Assembly (NCBI RefSeq): GCF_036188265.1
Contig: NZ_CP108093.1
Span: 5,981,001 to 6,045,000, forward strand
Source of the DNA: Streptomyces sp. NBC_00247
GTDB lineage: Bacteria; Actinomycetota; Actinomycetes; Streptomycetales; Streptomycetaceae
Reading direction: 5' to 3'
DNA length: 64,000 nt
Shown here: positions 56,308 to 63,002 of the stretch, piece by piece
Numbering within the stretch: position 1 is the first letter of the stretch
Layout: the number at the start of each line of letters is the position of its first letter
The notes under the pieces: generated by a model
Seen by the model: the letters and a program-made list of their open reading frames with translations, nothing else
Databases searched by the model: none
Told to the model about the DNA's origin: nothing
Made by a program: the position numbers and the translations under genes

Positions 56308-57681
56308 TTGAACTCGGACAATCCGGCGCCGGACGGCGGGAGGCCGCGCAGTCTGCTCCGCCGAGTGGGCATCGTGGCGATCCCGGTGGGCATCGTCGCG
56401 GGCGTCGTCGCCCTGGTGGCCGCCCTCCTGGATTCGGAGGGCTATCTGCCGGGTGGCGCGATGGTCCGCAGTTGGGAGGCCCCGCGGGATCTGAACGCCG
56501 CTGACCACGGCAACGGCGGATGGCTGGTGGGCGACACCGTGATCCGTACCCGCTTCGACGCGGTGACCGGCTTCGGCGCGGCCGACGGCAAGCAGCGCTG
56601 GGAGTACGTCGTACCCGGCCGTGCCGAGATATGCGCCGTCAGTACCACCGCGGCGGACGGGGTCGGTCTGATCGCCTACGGCGAGGACGGTGACCTGGAG
56701 AAGGGCGGCGGCTGCGTCACCGCGGCCGCGATCGACCTGCGGACCGGGGACGAACTGTGGCACACCCCGGTCGCCGCGGACGCGGACGTCCTCCAGGAGC
56801 AGCCGGACCTGGTCGCGGTGGGTGGCGGACTCGCCGTACTGCGCGACGGCGACCCGCACTGGACGTACCCCGACGACGTGTACAACGACCCGGGGGAGCG
56901 GCTGGCGGGCGACGAGGCGTTGCGGGCCGTCGACGCCCGTACCGGCGCGGCGCGGTGGAAGGCGGCCGTGCCCGAGGGCTGCGTGCCGTACCGCGCTTCG
57001 GCGTCGGACACCCAGGTCCTCGCCGTACTGGCCTGCGACCGGACGGACCTGGAACTGGCCGCCTTCGGCCCGGCGGACGGTGCGCTGCGCTGGCGGGTGC
57101 CGCTCGACGCGCGGCGCAGTGTCGCCGTCGACGCGGAGGTGTCCGTCCTCTCCGCGGACCCCCCGGTCGTGCAGGTCGCGGAGCGGACGGACCGCGGGGT
57201 GCACGCCTTCCTCTCCTTCACGGCGGAGGGTGCGCCGCGAGGGCGGATCGAGTTCGACGGAGCCTACGGCGAGATATCCGCGGACGCGTCGCGCGCGAAG
57301 GTCGCGGTGAGTGACGGCAGGCTCTTCGCGGTCGCCGCGTACCCGTACAAGAGCTTCACCTACGACCAGCTGGTCGCCTTCGACCTGAAGAGCGGCGACG
57401 AGGTGTGGCGCGCGAAGCCGGGGAAGCGCGATTTCTCCGGACTGTACGTGGGGGACGGCCGGGTCACCGCGGTCTCCGACCCCAACGAGAAGGGCACCTC
57501 CGACGACGACCTGCACGTCTTCGACGCGAGGACCGGCGACGAGAAGGACGACCGTTCGTTCCGCGAGGACGTGGACGACGACAGCAACGAGCTCGCCGAC
57601 GTGTACATGTACAGAGGGCTGCTGATCCTCGCGCGCTGGGGCGACGCGGTGCACCCGCTGACCGCGTACAGGGAGTGGTGA
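56308..57681 (+). CDS. Membrane-anchored beta-propeller (PQQ-like) protein
   Basis: A 457-residue protein with one membrane helix (about 18-40, VGIVAIPVGIVAGVVALVAALL) and an external seven- or eight-bladed propeller of the PQQ/quinoprotein-like fold. Repeats contain DLRTGDELWHTP, DARTGAARWKAAVP, GPADGALRWRVPLD and DLKSGDEVWRAKPG. These domains bind proteins or ligands and need not use PQQ. TTG 56308 is chosen because AGGGGGG lies five bases upstream; GTG 56284 is an alternative. A terminator follows. Confidence 0.85.
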   Translation: MNSDNPAPDGGRPRSLLRRVGIVAIPVGIVAGVVALVAALLDSEGYLPGGAMVRSWEAPRDLNAADHGNGGWLVGDTVIRTRFDAVTGFGAADGKQRWEYVVPGRAEICAVSTTAADGVGLIAYGEDGDLEKGGGCVTAAAIDLRTGDELWHTPVAADADVLQEQPDLVAVGGGLAVLRDGDPHWTYPDDVYNDPGERLAGDEALRAVDARTGAARWKAAVPEGCVPYRASASDTQVLAVLACDRTDLELAAFGPADGALRWRVPLDARRSVAVDAEVSVLSADPPVVQVAERTDRGVHAFLSFTAEGAPRGRIEFDGAYGEISADASRAKVAVSDGRLFAVAAYPYKSFTYDQLVAFDLKSGDEVWRAKPGKRDFSGLYVGDGRVTAVSDPNEKGTSDDDLHVFDARTGDEKDDRSFREDVDDDSNELADVYMYRGLLILARWGDAVHPLTAYREW

Positions 57682-57712
57682 GCGGCCCGGAGTGACCGGG
57701 CGCCGGACAGCA

Positions 57713-57748
57713 CGGAGCCCGCCGTCCCCGGAGGGGAGGCGGGCTCCG
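57713..57748 (+). terminator. Terminator after the beta-propeller gene
   Basis: Perfect 11-bp arms (57713-57723 and 57738-57748) over a 14-base loop that itself pairs (TCCC/GGGA). Confidence 0.7.
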
Positions 57749-57782
57749 CGACGTGGTTCCGGCAGCTGCCCAAGGGCTGTTC

Positions 57783-57932
57783 CGAAAGTAGCGCCGTCCG
57801 TCCGGAGGGCGGGTCCGGCGGTTTCCGGTGCGGGTGATCGTACGGCGGAGGGTCGCCCCGTTACTGGATGTGTCGGGGCGATCCCGACAACGCGGCGCGC
57901 GTGTGTGTCAGGTGTCGCCGGGCAGTCGGGAC
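57783..57932 (+). repeat. Inverted-repeat element, copy A
   Basis: About 150 bases match the reverse complement of 61431-61580 without gaps at 128 of 150 positions by hand alignment (about 85%). It contains the hairpin TGTCGGG-GCGAT-CCCGACA. It lies between the beta-propeller terminator and the end of the DUF1844 gene. In the frame starting CCG-AAA-GTA both copies are open and 12 of 22 differences fall at third positions, a weak hint of coding. No known element is recognised. Confidence 0.8.
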
Positions 57933-57946
57933 TTTCGCGACAGGCT

Positions 57947-58306
57947 TCAGCCGTAGACGGGACCGGTGTACTTCTCGCCCGGGCCGGTGCCCGGCTCGTC
58001 CGGGACGAGCGAGGCCTCGCGGAAGGCGAGCTGGAGCGACTTCAGCCCGTCCCGCAGCGGCGAGGCGTGGAAGGTGCTGATCTCGGTCGTGCTGGCGTCC
58101 AGCAGGCCGGCGAGGGCGTGCACGAGCTTGCGGGCCTCGTCGAGGTCCTTGTGCTCTTCGCCTTCCTCGGTCAGGCCGAGCTTCACGGCGGCGGCGCTCA
58201 TCAGGTTGACCGCGACGGTCACGATCACCTCGACGGCCGGAACCTCCGCGATGTCGCGGGCCATGTCGTCGAAGCCGGGGTTCTCAGTGCTGGGGGCGTC
58301 ACTCAT
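57947..58306 (-). CDS. DUF1844 family protein
   Basis: A 119-residue small acidic protein. Core: DMARDIAEVPAVEVIVTVAVNLMSAAAVKLGLTEEGEEHKDLDEARKLVHALAGLL. DUF1844 genes beside infC are common in actinobacteria; function unknown. ATG 58306 lies seven bases after TATCGT on the minus strand without a ribosome binding site, so the mRNA is probably leaderless. It is divergent from infC. Confidence 0.88.
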   Translation of the reverse strand: MSDAPSTENPGFDDMARDIAEVPAVEVIVTVAVNLMSAAAVKLGLTEEGEEHKDLDEARKLVHALAGLLDASTTEISTFHASPLRDGLKSLQLAFREASLVPDEPGTGPGEKYTGPVYG

Positions 58307-58313
58307 GTCCCAC

Positions 58314-58319
58314 ACGATA
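58314..58319 (-). promoter_or_regulatory. -10 box for the DUF1844 gene
   Basis: TATCGT on the minus strand, seven bases from the ATG. Confidence 0.5.
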
Positions 58320-58388
58320 CGGCGGGTCCCACACGTTCCCGCGCGTGGGAGCGCGGTCCGGGCGGCCGGGGGGCGGTGCGGCATCCGG

Positions 58389-58418
58389 TTTACGTTTTCG
58401 ACCGGCGGCTGCTAACCT
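58389..58418 (+). promoter_or_regulatory. infC operon promoter
   Basis: TTTACG (58389-58394), 18 bases, TAACCT (58413-58418) preceded by TGC (extended -10). This gives a leader of about 290 bases. Confidence 0.55.
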
Positions 58419-58424
58419 TGTGTA

Positions 58425-58715
58425 ACGACCGGCCGGACACCTATGTGCTCGGCCCACAAGTGGAGGCTCCGATCTCCCACCCGGTCGCCCTCAGGGCGGC
58501 GGGTCACCGGTCAGGCGGCCACCATCGTTCCGTACGGACGATGGAGCCGTCCGATGCGCCCCGCGGATTTCACGCGGCGGTGTTCCGGTATTTCCAGGAG
58601 CCCCGCCTGTGTCCCGTCCGGGGCATTTTTCGTGTCCCGGCGCGGTTGGTCTCTCGAAAACAGACGTTACGTGGCTGTCTGCCAGGCAGTCGCGTGGTGC
58701 TACCTAGGAGGATCC
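58425..58715 (+). other. Long structured 5' leader of infC
   Basis: No gene is seen in this stretch. It has a strong hairpin at 58522-58544 (CCATCG/CGATGG and TCCGT/ACGGA, one bulge) and a weaker GCCCT/AGGGC hairpin near 58488-58498, then AGGAGG at 58706-58711. Leaders before infC-rpmI-rplT often carry L20 or IF3 control, so this is a candidate regulatory leader; I cannot name its class. Confidence 0.5.
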
Positions 58716-59378
58716 ATCAGCGCCGAGCCCCGCATCAACGACAGGATTCGCGTTCCCGAGGTGCGACTTGTCGGACCCAGCGGCGAGCAGGTCGGGATTG
58801 TTCCGCTTGCCAAGGCCCTGGAGCTCGCACAGGAGTACGACCTCGACCTGGTCGAGGTGGCGGCGACCGCCCGCCCGCCCGTGTGCAAGCTCATGGACTA
58901 CGGGAAGTTCAAGTACGAGTCGGCCATGAAGGCCCGTGAGGCGCGCAAGAACCAGGCGCACACGGTCATCAAGGAGATGAAGCTCCGGCCGAAGATCGAC
59001 CCGCACGACTATGACACCAAGAAGGGTCACGTCGTCCGGTTCCTGAAGCAGGGCGACAAGGTCAAGATCACGATCATGTTCCGTGGTCGTGAGCAGTCCC
59101 GCCCGGAGCTCGGTTTCCGCCTGCTCCAGCGTCTTGCTTCGGACGTCGAGGAACTCGGCTTCATCGAGTCCAACCCCAAGCAGGACGGCCGGAACATGAT
59201 CATGGTTCTGGGCCCGCACAAGAAGAAGACCGAAGCCATGGCGGAGGCCCGCGAGGCGCAGGCCGCCCGCAAGGCCGAGCGCCAGGGAAGCACTCAGGAC
59301 GTCGAGTCCGAGGACGCGTCCGAGGCGCAGGCCGAGGCACCCGTCGAGGCTTCGGCCGAGACACCTTCCGAGTCGTGA
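58716..59378 (+). CDS. infC: Translation initiation factor IF-3
   Basis: A 220-residue factor that keeps the 30S subunit free and checks the start codon. N-domain AEPRINDRIRVPEVRLVGPSGEQVGIVPLAKALELA; C-domain KEMKLRPKIDPHDYDTKKGHVVRFLKQGDKVKITIMFRGREQSRPELG; a 45-residue acidic/Ala tail follows. No ATG, GTG or TTG is placed correctly; ATC 58716, four bases after AGGAGG, is the likely start. Rare start codons in infC allow IF-3 to repress its own synthesis. It begins the infC-rpmI-rplT operon. Confidence 0.95.
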   Translation: MSAEPRINDRIRVPEVRLVGPSGEQVGIVPLAKALELAQEYDLDLVEVAATARPPVCKLMDYGKFKYESAMKAREARKNQAHTVIKEMKLRPKIDPHDYDTKKGHVVRFLKQGDKVKITIMFRGREQSRPELGFRLLQRLASDVEELGFIESNPKQDGRNMIMVLGPHKKKTEAMAEAREAQAARKAERQGSTQDVESEDASEAQAEAPVEASAETPSES

Positions 59379-59496
59379 CCTCGGGGCCGCCATCCAGGTG
59401 GCCCCCGGTCCTCCCGGATTCCACAGAGATCTGACGCCCCTGATCACGCGGTGCCCGCACCGTGAGGGGCGCCACTGACGAGGAGATAACGGCGCG

Positions 59497-59691
59497 ATGC
59501 CGAAGAACAAGACGCACAGCGGTACCAGCAAGCGCTTCAAGATCACCGGCTCCGGCAAGGTGCTCCGCGAGAAGGCGGGCAAGCGCCACCTCCTGGAGCA
59601 CAAGTCGTCCAAGAAGACCCGCTCGCTGACCGGCACGGTCGTCGTGGCTCCGGCCGACGCCAAGAAGATCAAGAAGCTTCTCGGCAAGTGA
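59497..59691 (+). CDS. rpmI: 50S ribosomal protein L35
   Basis: A 64-residue basic protein: MPKNKTHSGTSKRFKITGSGKVLREKAGKRHLLEHKSSKKTR in outline. ATG 59497 has GAGGAG ten bases before it. It is 118 bases after infC and 113 before rplT. The gap before it has an imperfect GGCGCCCC/GGGGCGCC-type hairpin near 59436-59474. Confidence 0.97.
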   Translation: MPKNKTHSGTSKRFKITGSGKVLREKAGKRHLLEHKSSKKTRSLTGTVVVAPADAKKIKKLLGK

Positions 59692-59804
59692 GGTCAGGCC
59701 CCCGGTGAATCCGGGAGGCCGACCTCGATCAAACCGGGACCAATTCGTTTCCGGGCTGGGTGCGTCGAAACCGTAACCACCAGCCCCGCTGCAAGGAGTT
59801 AAAA

Positions 59805-60188
59805 GTGGCACGCGTCAAGCGGGCAGTAAACGCCCACAAGAAGCGCCGGGCGATCCTCGAGGCCGCCAGCGGTTACCGCGGTCAGCGTTCGCGCCTGTAC
59901 CGCAAGGCCAAGGAGCAGGTCACCCACTCCCTGGTCTACAACTACAACGACCGCAAGAAGCGCAAGGGCGACTTCCGTCAGCTCTGGATCCAGCGCATCA
60001 ACGCCGCTGCCCGCCAGAACGGCATGACGTACAACCGCCTCATCCAGGGTCTGAAGGCCGCCAACATCGAGGTGGACCGCAAGATCCTCGCCGAGCTCGC
60101 GGTCAACGACGCCAACGCGTTCGCCGCCCTCATCGAGGTCGCGAAGAAGGCCCTTCCGGCCGACGTGAACGCCCCCAAGGCCGCCTGA
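59805..60188 (+). CDS. rplT: 50S ribosomal protein L20
   Basis: A 127-residue rRNA-binding assembly protein: ARVKRAVNAHKKRRAILEAASGYRGQRSRLYRKAKEQV, with NYNDRKKRKGDFRQLWIQRINAAARQNGMTYNRLI. GTG 59805 with AAGGAG six bases upstream. The frame upstream is rejected. A 15-bp terminator follows. Confidence 0.97.
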   Translation: MARVKRAVNAHKKRRAILEAASGYRGQRSRLYRKAKEQVTHSLVYNYNDRKKRKGDFRQLWIQRINAAARQNGMTYNRLIQGLKAANIEVDRKILAELAVNDANAFAALIEVAKKALPADVNAPKAA

Positions 60189-60214
60189 CCCAGGCGTACT
60201 TGAAGGTGCTTGAC

Positions 60215-60249
60215 CCGGACCCGCAGGCGCTCGTCGCCTGCGGGTCCGG
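60215..60249 (+). terminator. Terminator of the infC-rpmI-rplT operon
   Basis: Perfect 15-bp arms (60215-60229 and 60235-60249) with a CTCGT loop. Confidence 0.85.
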
Positions 60250-60371
60250 TGCGTCGCACGCCCTCCCGCGGCGCGTGACACCGATCCGCCGGACACCCGG
60301 GACCCCGCCGAACACCCCGAGTCCCGCCGGACACCCGAGTCCCGCCGCACGCAGAGAGGCCGCCGCCGACC

Positions 60372-61211
60372 ATGGGCATCCCCGAACTGATCTCCCCGCG
60401 TTCGCCCCGCGTCGCCGCGGCCCGGAGGCTGGCCAAGCGGAACTTCCGCGTCAAGGAGCGCCGGTTCATCGCCGAGGGGCCGCAGGCCGTGCGCGAGGCC
60501 GCCGTGCACCGGGGCGTCGACGGCGAGCCGACCCTGATCGAGCTGTTCGCCACCGTCGAAGCAGCCGAGCGGTACACGGAGATCATCGACGCCGCCCACG
60601 CGGCCGGTGCCCGGGTGCACCTCGCCGACGCGGACGTGCTGGCCGACGTCTCCCAGACCGTCACCCCCCAGGGACTCATCGGCGTCTGCCGTTTCCTGGA
60701 CTCGCCGTTCGAGGAGATCCTCGCCGCGAAGCCCCGCCTGGTGGCTGTACTGGCGAACGTCCGCGACCCCGGCAACGCCGGTACGGTGCTGCGCTGCGCC
60801 GACGCGGCGGGCGCGGACGCCGTGGTCCTCACCGACGCCTCGGTGGACCTGTACAACCCCAAGTCGGTGCGCGCGTCGGTCGGCTCGCACTTCCACCTGC
60901 CGGTCGCGATCGGCGTACCGGTGGAGCTGGCCGTGCAGGGGTTGCGGGATGCCGGAGCGCGGGTGCTGGCCGCGGACGGGGCCGGCACCGCCGACCTCGA
61001 CGACGAACTCGACGCCGGCACCATGGGCGGCCCCACCGCCTGGGTCTTCGGCAACGAGGCCTGGGGCCTCCCCGAGGAGACCCGCGCCCTCGCCGACGCG
61101 GTGGTCCGGGTGCCCATCCACGGCAAGGCGGAGAGCCTCAACCTCGCCACGGCCGCCGCCGTCTGCCTCTACGCCTCCGCCCGCGCGCAGCGCCCCCGTA
61201 CGACCTCCTGA
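60372..61211 (+). CDS. SpoU/TrmH-family RNA 2'-O-methyltransferase
   Basis: A 279-residue enzyme. The N-terminal substrate domain (FRVKERRFIAEGPQAVREAA) is followed by the knotted SPOUT domain with the three motifs VLANVRDPGNAGTVLRCADAAGADAV, WVFGNEAWGLPEE and VPIHGKAESLNLATAAAVCLY. It methylates a ribose in rRNA or tRNA; the site is unknown. The family also contains the thiostrepton-resistance enzymes. ATG 60372 lies after tandem GAGTCCCGCCG repeats (about 60320-60356). Confidence 0.93.
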   Translation: MGIPELISPRSPRVAAARRLAKRNFRVKERRFIAEGPQAVREAAVHRGVDGEPTLIELFATVEAAERYTEIIDAAHAAGARVHLADADVLADVSQTVTPQGLIGVCRFLDSPFEEILAAKPRLVAVLANVRDPGNAGTVLRCADAAGADAVVLTDASVDLYNPKSVRASVGSHFHLPVAIGVPVELAVQGLRDAGARVLAADGAGTADLDDELDAGTMGGPTAWVFGNEAWGLPEETRALADAVVRVPIHGKAESLNLATAAAVCLYASARAQRPRTTS

Positions 61212-61430
61212 CCCCTCCCGGCCCGGATGCACCGGCCCGTGAGGCCGGGGCGCGCGGGTACCGCGGTACGGGCGGGACGCGCCGTGAGCCCGCGTGCGAC
61301 CCGGCGTGAGCAGTCGTTCCCGCGCTCCTCGGGGCACGGCCGGTCCCCGCCGTGCGCCCCCGAGCGGAACGGTTTCGGCAGGTCCCGGCCGCGCCCGGGA
61401 CCGTCTAGGCCGGGTGTCGGTGCGTCGCAC

Positions 61431-61580
61431 GTCCCGCCTGTCCGGCGACGCCCGGCACGCACGCTCGCCGCATTGTCGGGATCACCCCGATACGCCCAGT
61501 GTCGGGGCGACCCTCCGCCGTGCGATCGCACGCACCGGACGCCGCCGGACCCGCCCTTTGGACGGACGGCGCCACTTTCG
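61431..61580 (-). repeat. Inverted-repeat element, copy B
   Basis: Reverse-oriented partner of 57783-57932 (about 85% over 150 bases). It keeps the central hairpin in weaker form (TATCGGG-GTGAT-CCCGACA). It ends 14 bases before the TAGGGT box of the sensor kinase gene, so it may be part of that promoter region. The remainder of 61212-61648 is GC-rich with no other feature I can support. Confidence 0.8.
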
Positions 61581-61593
61581 ACACACGCCCTAG

Positions 61594-61599
61594 TAGGGT
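61594..61599 (+). promoter_or_regulatory. -10 box for the soluble sensor kinase gene
   Basis: TAGGGT directly after repeat copy B, 49 bases before ATG 61649. Confidence 0.45.
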
Positions 61600-61648
61600 G
61601 ACGGACTCGGGGCCCACTGCACCGGTTCGAGAGGTGGGGTACGGGAAA

Positions 61649-62800
61649 ATGGCTGTCGGCATGAGCAGGCCGCGTCGGACGGGGACCGCCGTCGTCCGCC
61701 CCGGGGCGGACGAGTACGGAGCGGACGCTTCCGCTCCCTCGGACGTCCTCCTCGGTGTCGAGCCGGACGACCTGCCGGACGGACTGGTCGTCGCCGACCG
61801 CACCGGGCGCATCGTGTGCTTCAACGCCGCCGCGGTCCGGATCACCTCCGTCGCGCGGGAAGCCGCCCTCGGCCGCCACCTGGAACACGCGCTGCCCCTC
61901 GAAGACCTCAAGGGCCGCCGCTGGTGGACCCTGACCGACCCGTACGGCGGCCTCTCCACCCGCGTCGGCCAGCCCGAGCGCAACCTGCTGCTACCCGGCG
62001 GGCGCGAGGTCCTCGTCTCCGCGCGGTACGTCCGCGACCGCCCCACCGGGCCCGTCCGCCGGGTGGTCGTCCAGCTGCGCTCGACCGAGGCCCGCCGCCG
62101 TACCGAGCGCAGCCACTCCGACCTCATCGCCACCGTCGCCCACGAACTGCGCTCCCCGCTGACCTCGGTCAAGGGGTTCACCGCCACGCTGCTCGCCAAG
62201 TGGGAACGTTTCTCCGACGACCAGAAGCGGCTCATGCTGGAGACGGTCGACGCCGACGCCGGCCGCATCACCCGGCTCATCGCCGAACTGCTCGACATCT
62301 CCCGGATCGACTCCGGACGGCTGGAGCTGCGCCGCCAGCCCGTGGACATCCGCGCCGCCGTCGCCCGCCACGTCCAGGCCCTCGTCGCCAGCGGCCAGTC
62401 GCCCGACCGCTTCCTCGTCCGTACCGAGCAGCCCCTGCCCGATCTCTGGGCCGACCCCGACAAGATCGACCAGGTGCTGGGCAACCTGCTGGAAAACGCG
62501 GTGCGCCACGGCGAGGGAACTGTCACGATCGACATCGCACCCGCCCCGGCGGACAACGACGAGACAGGAACGGCGGTCACCGTGAGCGACGAAGGGCCCG
62601 GCATCCCCGAGGAGTCGATGGCCCGCGTCTTCACCCGTTTCTGGCGCGGCAGCAAGCGCGGCGGCACCGGCCTGGGCCTCTACATCGTCAAGGGCATCGT
62701 CGCCGCCCACGGCGGCACCATCACCGTCGACCGGGCGCCCGGCGGGGGCGCGGAGTTTCGATTTATCCTGCCCGTGAGCACCCCCGCGTACCTGCGCTGA
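61649..62800 (+). CDS. Soluble PAS-domain sensor histidine kinase (orphan)
   Basis: A 383-residue cytoplasmic kinase. A PAS-like domain (about 35-140, LPDGLVVADRTGRIVCFNAAAVRITS) precedes HisKA with H165 in LIATVAHELRSPLTSVKGF; the ATPase lobe has NLLENAVRHGEG, VSDEGPGIPEE, FTRFWRGSKRGGTGLGLYIVKGI. No membrane segment and no adjacent response regulator. The ATG at 61649 has GAGGTGGGG upstream. A kinase here, ahead of pheS, is a feature I recall from Streptomyces; its signal is unknown. Confidence 0.94.
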   Translation: MAVGMSRPRRTGTAVVRPGADEYGADASAPSDVLLGVEPDDLPDGLVVADRTGRIVCFNAAAVRITSVAREAALGRHLEHALPLEDLKGRRWWTLTDPYGGLSTRVGQPERNLLLPGGREVLVSARYVRDRPTGPVRRVVVQLRSTEARRRTERSHSDLIATVAHELRSPLTSVKGFTATLLAKWERFSDDQKRLMLETVDADAGRITRLIAELLDISRIDSGRLELRRQPVDIRAAVARHVQALVASGQSPDRFLVRTEQPLPDLWADPDKIDQVLGNLLENAVRHGEGTVTIDIAPAPADNDETGTAVTVSDEGPGIPEESMARVFTRFWRGSKRGGTGLGLYIVKGIVAAHGGTITVDRAPGGGAEFRFILPVSTPAYLR

Positions 62801-62891
62801 TCAGGATCGCGCGGAGGGATCGGGCGCCTTCGCACCGCGCGGTGGAAGGCCTCCGAGCAGCCCACGGGCTTCGTACCACCCCCACGGCCTT

Positions 62892-62897
62892 TAGACT
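62892..62897 (+). promoter_or_regulatory. -10 box for pheS
   Basis: TAGACT 105 bases before the pheS start. The leader has a GGGGG/CCCCC hairpin at about 62941-62962, which might act as an attenuator, but no Phe-rich leader ORF is evident. Confidence 0.35.
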
Positions 62898-63002
62898 CGA
62901 CCTTTGGCACCTTTGCGTCCTCCTGCCGTCGAGCAGGGCCACGGGGGTCTCGGGGTGTCCCCCGATACGGGCAGTATCAGCCAATCGGAAGCACGGGAAG
63001 AG

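Noticed and set aside
56308..58939. Long plus-strand frames through 57.7-58.9 kb
   Set aside because: They pass through a terminator, the antisense of the DUF1844 gene and the infC leader; open only because of GC content.
62898..63002. Phe-codon attenuator or T-box before pheS
   Set aside because: No leader ORF rich in Phe codons and no T-box TGG motif was found; only a single hairpin.
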